This document shows positions 34,302 through 44,017 of a stretch of DNA of 64,000 nt, piece by piece; position 1 is the first letter of the stretch, and each line of letters begins with the position of its first letter. This DNA comes from Phenylobacterium hankyongense. GTDB taxonomy: Bacteria; Pseudomonadota; Alphaproteobacteria; Caulobacterales; Caulobacteraceae. The position numbers and the translations under genes are program-made. The stretch spans positions 232,001 through 296,000 of the forward strand of contig NZ_QFYP01000001.1 of assembly GCF_003254505.1 (NCBI RefSeq). The letters are read 5' to 3'. Under the pieces are notes generated by a model, which had not been told where the DNA came from, did not search any database, and saw only the letters and a list, made by a program, of their open reading frames with translations.

Positions 34302-35249
34302 ATGCAGGGGATGCTCCAGCCGCCGGGGAAACCGGCGTCCTCTATGTCGGTGGTCGAATGGCAGGTGACCCGTTTGTCCCTGGGCTTCGTGCTGGACACC
34401 GTGGAGATCAGCCGCGCCGGCGGCGACCTGCTGGCGCCGCTGCTCATGACCGCCATCCTCGACGCCAACCTCGCCCCGGTAGACCAGGACCGCGACCTCG
34501 CCGCGACCTACGCCGGGCTCGACACGGCCGCGCCGGACGAGTTGCGGCGCCCGGTCAGCGTCAACGCCGTGGCCCAGTCGCTGGGCCTGCCGTTCGAGAC
34601 CGTACGCCGCCGCGTGCGCAAGCTGGCGCGCGACGGGATCTGCGTGCTCACGCCGCGCGGTGTCCACGTCCCGCGGTCAGTGGTCACATCGCCGCCCTAC
34701 AACGCCATCCAGCAGGCCCGCCACCAACGGCTGGCGCGCTTCCACGCCGACCTGCGCGCGGTCGGCGCCCTGCCGCCGCCGGGGCCGCGGCCGGCGGGCT
34801 CCGCCGAGCCGCCGCCGGTGCGGGCCGTCAACCGGGCCATCGCCGAATACATGCTGCGGACCGCCGACGGCCTGTTGGCCCTGGCCGGAGATGTGGTCAG
34901 CGGGGCGGTGCTGCTGGAGATGGCGCGCTGCAATACCGATGGCCTGACCGCCGCCGATCCGTGGGCCCAGGGCTGGACGGCCCTGGCCGCCCGCCGGCCG
35001 GTGCGGGCCTCGACGCTGGCGGCGCGGCTGCAGTTGCCGGCCGAGACCACGCGCCGCCACGTGGCGCTGCTGGAGGCGCAGGGCTTCTGCGTGCGCACGC
35101 CGAAGGGGCTGGCCTGCCAGGCCCCGTCCGCCAAGCTTGCCGCCGCCGCCCGCATCGTGCGGGACAATCTGGTCAACGTGCAGCGGATGTTCGCCCGCGT
35201 GGAGACGCTGGGCGTGCTGGCCGACTGGGAAGCCGGCCGCGCCGCCTGA
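34302..35249 (+). CDS. Second duplicated-HTH regulator (paralogue of the 6.4-kb gene)
   Basis: 315 residues if started at 34302; ATG 34344 is an alternative. It repeats the two-unit plan of the 6354-7313 product. Unit 1 (about 40-155) holds DELRRPVSVNAVAQSLGLPFETVRRRVRKLARDG, nearly superimposable on its paralogue. Unit 2 (about 195-305) holds VRASTLAARLQLPAETTRRHVALLEAQGFCV and ends VRDNLVNVQRMFARVETLGVL. It is probably a winged-helix transcription factor. Divergent from the bicupin gene and followed 99 bases later by an MFS transporter and a TonB receptor, it may control a local uptake locus. Confidence 0.65.
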   Translation: MQGMLQPPGKPASSMSVVEWQVTRLSLGFVLDTVEISRAGGDLLAPLLMTAILDANLAPVDQDRDLAATYAGLDTAAPDELRRPVSVNAVAQSLGLPFETVRRRVRKLARDGICVLTPRGVHVPRSVVTSPPYNAIQQARHQRLARFHADLRAVGALPPPGPRPAGSAEPPPVRAVNRAIAEYMLRTADGLLALAGDVVSGAVLLEMARCNTDGLTAADPWAQGWTALAARRPVRASTLAARLQLPAETTRRHVALLEAQGFCVRTPKGLACQAPSAKLAAAARIVRDNLVNVQRMFARVETLGVLADWEAGRAA

Positions 35250-35348
35250 GCCCCCTATCCAGCCGCGCCTGCTTCGTCCTAACATCCGTTTGAAAGCCGT
35301 CGCCCGAGTGCGGGCGGCGAGCATAAGAACAGTACGGGGAAGCGCCAG

Positions 35349-36878
35349 ATGACCGCCATGCCGGCCGGGGCCGCCGCGCCTTCGAGGGTCTACTTCTCCG
35401 ACGGCTACAAGCGGCTGGTGCTGGGGCTGCTGGTCACCGCCTATACCTTCAACTTCATCGACCGCACGATCATCGCCACCATCGGTCAGGCCATCAAGGT
35501 CGACCTGAAGATCACCGACACCCAGCTGGGCCTGCTCGGCGGGCTCTACTTCGCCCTGCTCTACACCCTGCTGGGCATTCCGATCGCGCGGCTGGCCGAG
35601 CGGTTCAGCCGGGTCAACATCATCGCCGCCGCCGTCGTCATCTGGTCGGCCTTCACCGCGCTCTGCGGCACGGCGGGCTCGTTCACTGCGCTGGCGGCCT
35701 ACCGGTTCGGGGTCGGAGTGGGCGAGGCCGGTCTGTCGCCGCCGGCCCACTCCCTGATCAGCGATTATTTCGAGCCCAAGAAGCGGGCCTCGGCGCTCAG
35801 CGTCTATTCCTTCGGCATCCCGCTCGGAACCATGTTCGGGGCGGTGGCCGGCGGCTGGCTGGCGCAGAACTTCTCCTGGCGCGTGGCCTTTATGCTCGTC
35901 GGCCTGCCCGGGGTGCTGATCGCCGTGGCGATCAAGGTCCTGGTCAAGGAGCCGCCGCGCGGCCATTCCGAGCCCGACGCGGTCGCTCTCGAGGGGGTGG
36001 CGCCGCCGCTGGAGGCGGTGGTGGAGCCTGCCGCGCCTGGCCGCGGCCTCGGCGGAGAGCTGTCCGAGACCTGGGCGGTGATTCGCACCCTGTTCGGCAA
36101 GTGGCCGGTGGCCAACATGGTGCTTGGGGTGACCCTGGTCTCCTTCGCCGGCTACGGCTCGGGCCAGTTCATCCCGCCCTACTTCATCCGCGCCTTCGGA
36201 CTGAACTACGCCCAGGTCGGCCTGATCGTCGGCCTGGTGGGCGGCTTGTCCTCGGGGCTGGGAACGCTGGTTGGAGGGTTCCTCACCGACCGCCTGGCCC
36301 GGCGCAGCGCCCGCTGGTACGCGCTGACGCCGGCCATCGGCCTGACCATCGCCGCGCCGATCTACATCTCGGTCTACCTGCAGTCGTCCTGGCAGGCCGC
36401 GGCGATGATCCTGCTGGTCCCGGGGATCTTCGCCTACACCTATCTCGGCCCCACCTTCGGCGTGGTGCAGAACATGGTGGAGACCCGCCGGCGGGCGACC
36501 GCCACGGCCCTGCTGTTCTTCTTCCTCAACCTATTGGCGCTGGGCGGCGGCCCGCCGTTCACCGGCTGGGTGATCGACCATTTCGCCGCCTTCCACCTGG
36601 CGCATCCGGACATGCCGGGCCTGGGCCAGGCGGTGGCCGGCTTCTTCGGCGCCGACCGCGCGGCCTACCAGGCCGCCTGTCCTGGCGGGGTGGCGGCGCA
36701 TGGCGCGGCGCCTGAGCTGGCCGCGGCCTGCAAAGGGAGCCTGGTGCTCGCCACCCGCCAGGGGATCATCGTCGCCCTGTGCTTCATCCTCTGGGGCGCC
36801 CTCCACTACTTCCTGGCGTCCTTCGGACTGGTCGAAGCGCTTGCCAGGGCCCGCGCCGACCGCGGCGAAGGCGACTGA
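35349..36878 (+). CDS. MFS transporter, spinster-like
   Basis: 509 residues and twelve helices. The start YKRLVLGLLVTAYTFNFIDRTIIATIGQAIKVDLKITDTQLGLLGG is the family opening of spinster-type MFS proteins, common in Caulobacterales and sphingomonads. The FGVGVGEAGLSPPAHSLISDYF segment carries the expected helix-5 motif. There is an unusual Cys-containing loop (ACPGGVAAHGAAPELAAACKG, about 437-457) before the last helix. It lies just upstream of a TonB receptor, so inner-membrane uptake of a compound imported by that receptor is a reasonable inference. Confidence 0.85.
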   Translation: MTAMPAGAAAPSRVYFSDGYKRLVLGLLVTAYTFNFIDRTIIATIGQAIKVDLKITDTQLGLLGGLYFALLYTLLGIPIARLAERFSRVNIIAAAVVIWSAFTALCGTAGSFTALAAYRFGVGVGEAGLSPPAHSLISDYFEPKKRASALSVYSFGIPLGTMFGAVAGGWLAQNFSWRVAFMLVGLPGVLIAVAIKVLVKEPPRGHSEPDAVALEGVAPPLEAVVEPAAPGRGLGGELSETWAVIRTLFGKWPVANMVLGVTLVSFAGYGSGQFIPPYFIRAFGLNYAQVGLIVGLVGGLSSGLGTLVGGFLTDRLARRSARWYALTPAIGLTIAAPIYISVYLQSSWQAAAMILLVPGIFAYTYLGPTFGVVQNMVETRRRATATALLFFFLNLLALGGGPPFTGWVIDHFAAFHLAHPDMPGLGQAVAGFFGADRAAYQAACPGGVAAHGAAPELAAACKGSLVLATRQGIIVALCFILWGALHYFLASFGLVEALARARADRGEGD

Positions 36879-37002
36879 GTGATTCACAACTGTTAAGTGC
36901 AGTTTGCCGATACGCTACCGAGGCTTGACTAGACCCGGCGTCAAGGGGGCATCCTCCGCGTTCTGATGGCTCGACCACCGTCGCGCCCAAGGGGGAAACT
37001 CC

Positions 37003-39849
37003 ATGAAACACCACCTGACAGGCGCCGCCTCCGTGCTCGCCCTGCTGACCGCCTGTGCGGCCGGCGCAGCCCATGCCCAGACCCCGCCTCCAGGGGAGGC
37101 CAGCGTTTCCGAGGTCGTGGTCACCGGCTCGCGCATCCGCACCAGCCCGCTCGAACGCGACCAGCCCGTGATCCAGATCGGCCAGGAGGACGTGGCCAAG
37201 TCCGGCCTCACCTCCACCGTCGACGTGCTGCAGCGGATCCCGTCCGCCGGCGGCGGCCTGAACTCGAAGTTCAACAACTCCGGCAACTTCGGCAATCCGC
37301 CGGACGGCGGCGGCGTCGGCGCGGGCTCGGCGGAGATCGACCTGCGCTACCTCGGCTCGCGCCGGGTGCTGGTGCTGGTCGACGGCCTGCGCTGGGTCTC
37401 CGGCGCCGCGGCCTCCGGCGTGCCGGGCGCGGTGGACCTGAACACCATCCCGACGGCGATGATCAGCCGCACCGAGATCCTGCAGCAGGGCGCCTCGTCG
37501 ATCTACGGCTCCGACGCCATCGCCGGCGTCGTCAACATTATCACCAAGGACCGCCAGGACGGCTTCCAGGCCTCGGCCCAGCTCGGGAAGTTCGGCGAGG
37601 GCGACGGCTTTGGCCAGGACTACAACGTCTCCTGGGGCGTCGGGCAGGACCGCGCCCACGTCGTGCTCGGCGGCGGCTACTTCAAGCAGGATCCGGTGCT
37701 CGCCAACGACCGCGACATCTCCCGCTATCCCAACCCCTACGCCACCTCCTGCCTGGCCGGCGGCTGCTCCTCCGGCACTCCGCTCGGGCGGTTCCTGGTC
37801 CATGACCCGAACACCGGGCAGGACCTCGACCTGACGCTGCGCCAGGCGCTGCAGCCCGGCCAGCGGCCGGTCTACATCCCCAGCGATCCCACCAGCGCGG
37901 CGGGCAGCTTCAAGCCGTTCACCACCGCCGACGCCTTCGACTTCCAGCCCTACAACTACATCCTGATCCCGACCGAGCGGGTCAGCCTGTTCGGCTCGGT
38001 CACCCAGGAGTTCTCCGACAAGCTGCGCCTGCGGGTGAGGGCCAGCTACGTGCAGCGCAAATCGGCCAACCAGGCCGCGCCGCTGCCGCTGTTCGTGGGC
38101 CCCGACGCCGGCAACGGCAACCTGCTCGACACCGTGTCGATCGATGCGAGCAACCCCTACAACCCCTTCGGCTACACCCTGCAACCCGGCACCCTGTCCG
38201 CGGTGCTGCGCCGGATGATCGAGGCCGGCCCGCGGCACTACGAGCAGACCGTCGACACCTGGAACGTCACCGGCACCCTGGCCGGCGAGTTCGACGTCGG
38301 CGGCAGGACCTGGGCGTGGGACGCCAACGCGGTGTTCTCGCGCAACCATGCCCAGCAGACCTTCACCGGCAACGTCAACTCCGCGCGGGTGCAGCAGGCG
38401 CTCGGCCCGGTATCGCAGTGCACCGGCGCCTGCGTGCCGCTGAACCTGTTCGGCGGCGTCGGCACCATCACCCCGGCCATGCTGAGCTTCATCGGCTTCA
38501 CCCAGCAGGACACCTCGCAGCAGGAACTGCGGGACTACACCCTCAACCTCACCGGCGACCTGATCGACCTGCCGGCCGGACCGCTGGCCTTCGCCGCCGG
38601 CCTGGAGCGGCGCGAGACCGAGGGCTTCTTCCAGCCCGACCCGATCGTCGCCGCCGGCCTCTCCTCCGACATCCCCGCCCAGCCGGCGCGGGGCTCGATC
38701 CAGGTTAATGAGGCCTACGGCGAGTTGCGCGCGCCGTTGCTCAAGGACCTGCCGCTGGTCCACCGGCTGGAGGCCTCGGTCGCCGGCCGCTGGTTCGACT
38801 ATTCGACCTCCGGGCGCGACTCCACCTACCAGGCCGGGCTGCTCTGGCGGCCCATCGAGGACGTGCTGGTCCGCGTCGCCTGGGGCCAGGGCTTCCGGGC
38901 GCCGAGCATCGGCGAGCTCTACGGCGCGGCCTCGCGCTTCGACCAGGAGGTCGTCGACCCCTGCTCCAACCTCAACGGCTCAGGGGCCAGCGCCACGGTG
39001 CGGGCCAACTGCCTCGCCCAGGGGGTGCCGGCCAACGGCAGCTACGTCCAGCTCAACCCGCAGCTGCCGGTCATCACCAGCGGCAACACCGCGCTGAAGC
39101 CGGAGACCAGCGAGAGCTGGACCTATAGCGCGGTGTGGCAGCCGGCCTGGCTGAAGACCGTCAGCTGGGCCAGCGGCGGCTCGGCGGAGATCGTCTACTC
39201 GGACATCCAGCTCGACAACGCCATCCAGGCGCAGAGCGGCGAGACCCTGCTGGGCCGCTGCGCCCAGACCGGCGACCCGCTGGCCTGCAGCACCATCACC
39301 CGGACCGCCTCCGGCGCGGTGTCGGCGATCACCAACCCGCTGATCAACATCGGCGGCATCAAGACCCGCTCGGTGGACCTCAACCTGACCTGGGTCGCCC
39401 CGGAGAGCAGCCTCGGCCGGTTCACGGTGCGCTCCTACACGACGCGCCTGCTGGAGTTCACCGAGAGCGTACCGACCTCCACGGGCCTGACGCCGATCAC
39501 CCGCGAGGGCACGGAGCGCGGCAGCCCCGACCAGGCCTATCCGAAGACCAAGTCCAACCTGATCGTCGACTGGGACCGCGGCAGCTGGGGGGCCACGGTC
39601 ACGGCCCGCTACATCTCCTCGGTGGTCGAGGCCCAGAACCAGAACAAGCTGGATTCCCGCACCTACCTCGACGCGCAGGTGCGCTGGACCCCGAGCTTCC
39701 TGGACTCCTGGAGCGTGGCCGTCGGGGTCAACAACCTGCTGGATAAGGATCCGCCGGGCTGCATCAGCTGCGGCCTCAACAACTACGACCCGAACGCCTA
39801 CGACGCGCCGGGCCGGTTCTTCTACTTCCGCCTGAGCTATCGCCAGTAG
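37003..39849 (+). CDS. TonB-dependent outer-membrane receptor
   Basis: 948 residues: signal peptide 1-25, TonB box [11 protein letters not shown] at about 34-44, and a plug domain to about 180 ([21 protein letters not shown]). The 22-strand barrel ends in [10 protein letters not shown] with an aromatic near the C-terminus. The large size and the [20 protein letters not shown] plug motif place it among the catabolic receptors abundant in Caulobacterales rather than the classical siderophore group. The ligand is unknown. A strong intrinsic terminator follows directly. It is probably functionally linked to the upstream MFS transporter. Confidence 0.93.
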   Translation: MKHHLTGAASVLALLTACAAGAAHAQTPPPGEASVSEVVVTGSRIRTSPLERDQPVIQIGQEDVAKSGLTSTVDVLQRIPSAGGGLNSKFNNSGNFGNPPDGGGVGAGSAEIDLRYLGSRRVLVLVDGLRWVSGAAASGVPGAVDLNTIPTAMISRTEILQQGASSIYGSDAIAGVVNIITKDRQDGFQASAQLGKFGEGDGFGQDYNVSWGVGQDRAHVVLGGGYFKQDPVLANDRDISRYPNPYATSCLAGGCSSGTPLGRFLVHDPNTGQDLDLTLRQALQPGQRPVYIPSDPTSAAGSFKPFTTADAFDFQPYNYILIPTERVSLFGSVTQEFSDKLRLRVRASYVQRKSANQAAPLPLFVGPDAGNGNLLDTVSIDASNPYNPFGYTLQPGTLSAVLRRMIEAGPRHYEQTVDTWNVTGTLAGEFDVGGRTWAWDANAVFSRNHAQQTFTGNVNSARVQQALGPVSQCTGACVPLNLFGGVGTITPAMLSFIGFTQQDTSQQELRDYTLNLTGDLIDLPAGPLAFAAGLERRETEGFFQPDPIVAAGLSSDIPAQPARGSIQVNEAYGELRAPLLKDLPLVHRLEASVAGRWFDYSTSGRDSTYQAGLLWRPIEDVLVRVAWGQGFRAPSIGELYGAASRFDQEVVDPCSNLNGSGASATVRANCLAQGVPANGSYVQLNPQLPVITSGNTALKPETSESWTYSAVWQPAWLKTVSWASGGSAEIVYSDIQLDNAIQAQSGETLLGRCAQTGDPLACSTITRTASGAVSAITNPLINIGGIKTRSVDLNLTWVAPESSLGRFTVRSYTTRLLEFTESVPTSTGLTPITREGTERGSPDQAYPKTKSNLIVDWDRGSWGATVTARYISSVVEAQNQNKLDSRTYLDAQVRWTPSFLDSWSVAVGVNNLLDKDPPGCISCGLNNYDPNAYDAPGRFFYFRLSYRQ

Positions 39850-39860
39850 CCATGCGACTG

Positions 39861-39896
39861 TGGGGGCGGCGCCTGAGCTCGCCGCCCCCACTTTTT
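39861..39896 (+). terminator. Intrinsic terminator of the TonB receptor gene
   Basis: Perfect eleven-base arms (39861-39871 and 39880-39890) close an eight-base loop, followed by CTTTTTCT. It begins 12 bases after the stop codon and separates the receptor from purB. Confidence 0.9.
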
Positions 39897-39955
39897 CTCA
39901 GTCTTACCCCAGGGGAAACTTGACTTCGGGGGGCCGTGGCGCACACACCCCCCGC

Positions 39956-41284
<1,329 letters not shown>

Positions 41285-41308
41285 GTGTCCGCAGCCGCGC
41301 GCAAGGCC

Positions 41309-41632
41309 TCAGGAGCCCGAGCGGACGCTTTCGCGGGCCTGGGCCAGCAGTTCGGCCATCTTCATGCGGACTTCGCCCTCGGTGATCGTGACGCCGGCGC
41401 CCTTGAGGTCTTCGAAGACCTTGCGCAGCACGTCGTCCTCGCCGGGTTGTTCGAAGTCGGACTTCACCACCGCCTGAGCGTACTCGGCGACATGCTTGTC
41501 CTGCAGACCCATCAGGCCGGCCGCCCACTCGCCCAAGGCGCGGTTACGGCGCGCAGAGGCCTTGAATTCCTGCTCCTGATCGAGCGCGAACTTCTTCTCG
41601 AAACCCTGTTCACGGTCGTCAAAGGTGGTCAT
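41309..41632 (-). CDS. DUF1476 protein, ATP synthase F1 zeta inhibitor subunit
   Basis: 107 residues, wholly helical, the expected size. MTTFDDREQGFEKKFALDQEQEFKASARRNRALGEWAA is the conserved DUF1476 N-terminus. In Paracoccus and relatives this is the zeta subunit, whose N-terminal helix enters F1 and blocks ATP hydrolysis. The C-terminal four-helix part is complete here. The intact inhibitory N-terminus suggests the function may be retained, though in some alphaproteobacteria it is weak. It is antisense to the surrounding purine genes, a gene order often seen in this class. Confidence 0.9.
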   Translation of the reverse strand: MTTFDDREQGFEKKFALDQEQEFKASARRNRALGEWAAGLMGLQDKHVAEYAQAVVKSDFEQPGEDDVLRKVFEDLKGAGVTITEGEVRMKMAELLAQARESVRSGS

Positions 41633-41785
41633 GTGGTCCCCGGAAAGCGGCACGAACGGCGTCACATATCGTGCCGGGCCCGACCCCGCAATCGAAAGGC
41701 GGGTCCCATCCACGAGGTTTGCGCCGCGCTGCGGCATCCGCTAATTTCCGGCGGCCTCATATTGAGCGAGAGGCCGAGTCGGAGC

Positions 41786-41815
41786 CGCGCGCGAGGATCA
41801 GCCGCGCGCGTTTTT
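41786..41815 (+). terminator. Terminator-like hairpin in the purC leader
   Basis: CGCGCGCG at 41786-41793, a nine-base loop, CGCGCGCG at 41803-41810, then TTTTT. On the plus strand it has all parts of an intrinsic terminator, yet it ends 44 bases upstream of the purC start. It either stops read-through from the purB side or acts as an attenuator in the purC leader. Confidence 0.6.
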
Positions 41816-41859
41816 AGTTCCCCCGACCGGCAAGCCCCGCTCACGGAGAAGGCGTGAAG

Positions 41860-42615
41860 ATGACCCGTCGTAAGAAGATCTACGAGGGCAAGGCCAAGAT
41901 CCTCTACGAAGGTCCCGAGCCCGGCACTCTGATCCAGTATTTCAAGGATGACACCACGGCTTTCGACGCCACCAAAAAGGCGGTGCTCGAGGGCAAGGGC
42001 GTGATCAACAACCGCATCAGCGAATACATCATGACGCGGCTGGGCTCGATCGGCGTCCAGACCCACTTCATCAAGCGGCTGAACCTGCGCGAGCAGCTGA
42101 TCCGCGAGGTCGAGATCATCCCGCTGGAGGTGGTCTGCCGCAACGTCGCGGCCGGTTCGCTGTCGACGCGCTTCGGCATGCCCGAAGGTCAGGCCCTGCC
42201 GCGTTCGATCATCGAGTTCTACCTGAAGGACGACAAGCTCCACGACCCGATGGTCGCCGAGGAGCACATCACCGCCTTCAACTGGGCCTCGACCCAGGAG
42301 ATCGACGACATGATGGCGCTCACCCTGCGGGTGAACGACTTCCTGACGGGCATGTTCGGCGCGGTCGGCATCACCCTCGTCGACTTCAAGATCGAGTTCG
42401 GCCGCATCTGGGAGAACGACTTCGCCCGGATCATCCTGGCCGACGAGATCAGCCCCGACAGCTGCCGCCTGTGGGACGCCCAGACCAACGAGAAGCTGGA
42501 CAAGGACCGCTTCCGCCGCGACCTCGGCAACGTCATCGAGAGCTACACCGAAGTGGCCCGCCGGCTCGGAATCATGAAGGAGATGCCGACCGTCATTCAG
42601 GGAGGCCTCCACTAG
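41860..42615 (+). CDS. purC: Phosphoribosylaminoimidazole-succinocarboxamide synthase
   Basis: 251 residues from the ATG at 41860, with GAAGG seven bases upstream; a GTG two codons earlier is less well placed. [32 protein letters not shown] opens the SAICAR synthetase fold, and [27 protein letters not shown] and [14 protein letters not shown] are conserved ATP and substrate motifs. It joins CAIR and aspartate in purine synthesis. The stop overlaps the purS GTG by one base, so purC-purS-lipoprotein form a coupled unit. Confidence 0.97.
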   Translation: MTRRKKIYEGKAKILYEGPEPGTLIQYFKDDTTAFDATKKAVLEGKGVINNRISEYIMTRLGSIGVQTHFIKRLNLREQLIREVEIIPLEVVCRNVAAGSLSTRFGMPEGQALPRSIIEFYLKDDKLHDPMVAEEHITAFNWASTQEIDDMMALTLRVNDFLTGMFGAVGITLVDFKIEFGRIWENDFARIILADEISPDSCRLWDAQTNEKLDKDRFRRDLGNVIESYTEVARRLGIMKEMPTVIQGGLH

Positions 42616-42854
42616 TGCGCGCCAAGGTCCACGTCTTCCTCAAGCCCGGCGTCCTCGACGTGCAGGGCAAGGCCGTCGAGCAGGCGCTGCATGGCCTTGG
42701 CTGGGGCGGCGTCGAGCACGTCCGCGTCGGCCGCACCATCGAGTTCGACCTGGCCGCCCAGGACCCCGCCGCCGCCGAGGCGGAGGTGAAGGCCATGTGC
42801 GACAAGCTGTTGGCCAACACGGTGATCGAGAGCTACCGCGTGGAGGTGGCGTGA
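42615..42854 (+). CDS. purS: FGAM synthase subunit PurS
   Basis: 79 residues from a GTG sharing a base with the purC stop. The small ferredoxin-like protein (KVHVFLKPGVLDVQGKAVEQALHGLGW, ending NTVIESYRVEV) matches PurS, the adapter that joins PurQ and small-type PurL in the formylglycinamidine synthase complex and channels ammonia. Length and gene order are typical. The stop overlaps the next GTG (GTGA). Confidence 0.95.
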   Translation: MRAKVHVFLKPGVLDVQGKAVEQALHGLGWGGVEHVRVGRTIEFDLAAQDPAAAEAEVKAMCDKLLANTVIESYRVEVA

Positions 42855-43222
42855 GGGCGCTGAGCGCCCTCGCCCTCCTCACACTCCCGCTTTGCGCCTG
42901 CGCGCCTAAGCCCGCGGCGACCACCCCGCCGTTCCAGCTCGACTGCGCCCAGCCGTTCGAAGCCCTGAAGGCCCGGGTCACTGCCCAGCCGCTGACGCCC
43001 GCGCCCAAGGACCCCAACGAGCCCTACCGCTTCTATTCGAGCCCGGACGGCCGGATCTCGTTCCTGATCACCGAGCCCGGCGCGCCCGGCCATCCGGCGA
43101 TCATGATGCAGCGCGCCGCGGGCGGCGAGGTGAAGACCACCGGCTGCCCCTACGGCGACCGCGCCGGCTACGCACAGCTGCAGGCCTATCTCGACGGCCT
43201 CAAGAGCTGGCGGCGGAAATGA
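42851..43222 (+). CDS. Small lipoprotein embedded in the purine operon
   Basis: 123 residues from a GTG overlapping the purS stop. The signal RALSALALLTLPLCAC has a lipobox (LPLC, Cys at about 15), so it should be lipidated and exported. The mature part contains FQLDCAQPFEALKARVTAQPL, PYRFYSSPDGRISFLITEPGAPGHPAIMMQR and KTTGCPYGDRAGYAQLQAYLDGLKSW, with two cysteines that could form a disulfide. I do not recognise a named family. Its place between purS and purQ, with translational coupling, is odd for an envelope protein. It is well supported as a gene by coupling and codon use. Confidence 0.75.
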   Translation: MRALSALALLTLPLCACAPKPAATTPPFQLDCAQPFEALKARVTAQPLTPAPKDPNEPYRFYSSPDGRISFLITEPGAPGHPAIMMQRAAGGEVKTTGCPYGDRAGYAQLQAYLDGLKSWRRK

Positions 43223-43295
43223 CCTCTGCCGCCAGTCTTGACCCGCCGGCCCGCCTCCGCCACCTGACGCCCTCCCCGCACACGGAACTCTCCCG

Positions 43296-43958
43296 ATGAA
43301 AGCCGCCGTCATCGTCTTCCCCGGCTCCAACTGCGACCGCGACTGCAAGGTCGCCATCGAGCGCTCCACGGGCGCCTCGGTGGACATGGTCTGGCACGGC
43401 GACACCGCCCTGCCTGCCGGCATCGACCTGATCGTCCTGCCGGGCGGCTTCTCCTACGGCGACTACCTGCGCTGCGGGGCCATGGCCGCGCTGTCGCCGA
43501 TCATGGCCGAGGTGAAGGCCGCCGCCGAGCGCGGGGTGGCGACGGTCGGCATCTGCAACGGCTTCCAGGTCCTCTGCGAGGCCGGCATGCTGCCCGGCGC
43601 CCTGCTGCGCAACGAGCGCCTGAAATACGTCTGCAAGCCGGTGGAGCTGGAGGTCACCAACGCCCAGACCCGCTTCACCGCCGGCTACAAGGGCCGCCGC
43701 GAAGTGGCGATGACGGTCGGCAACGGCGAGGGCAACTTCTTCGCCGACGAGACGACCCTCGACCGGCTGGAAGGCGAGGGCCAGGTGGTGTTCCGCTACC
43801 TGGAGAACCCCAACGGCTCGGCCCGCAACATCGCCGGGATCGTCAACACCGGCGGCAACGTGCTCGGCCTGATGCCGCACCCCGACCGGGCCTTCGAGGC
43901 GGAGCTCGGCTCGGCCGACGGCGCCCTCCTCTTCCAGAGCGCGCTCGCCAGCGCCTGA
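43296..43958 (+). CDS. purQ: FGAM synthase glutaminase subunit PurQ
   Basis: 220 residues, class I glutamine amidotransferase. The nucleophile Cys is in [19 protein letters not shown], and the catalytic His and Glu are in [11 protein letters not shown] near the C-terminus. [14 protein letters not shown] at the start is specific to PurQ. It supplies ammonia to PurL for FGAR to FGAM conversion. It is separated from purS by the lipoprotein gene and a 73-base gap holding a TTGACC -35-like element, so it may have its own promoter. Confidence 0.97.
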   Translation: MKAAVIVFPGSNCDRDCKVAIERSTGASVDMVWHGDTALPAGIDLIVLPGGFSYGDYLRCGAMAALSPIMAEVKAAAERGVATVGICNGFQVLCEAGMLPGALLRNERLKYVCKPVELEVTNAQTRFTAGYKGRREVAMTVGNGEGNFFADETTLDRLEGEGQVVFRYLENPNGSARNIAGIVNTGGNVLGLMPHPDRAFEAELGSADGALLFQSALASA

Positions 43959-44017
43959 GGCTTCTAGGACGGTCCGCCCACGGCTAAGGTCGCGGCGTCA
44001 TCGATCCGAGGACCTGC

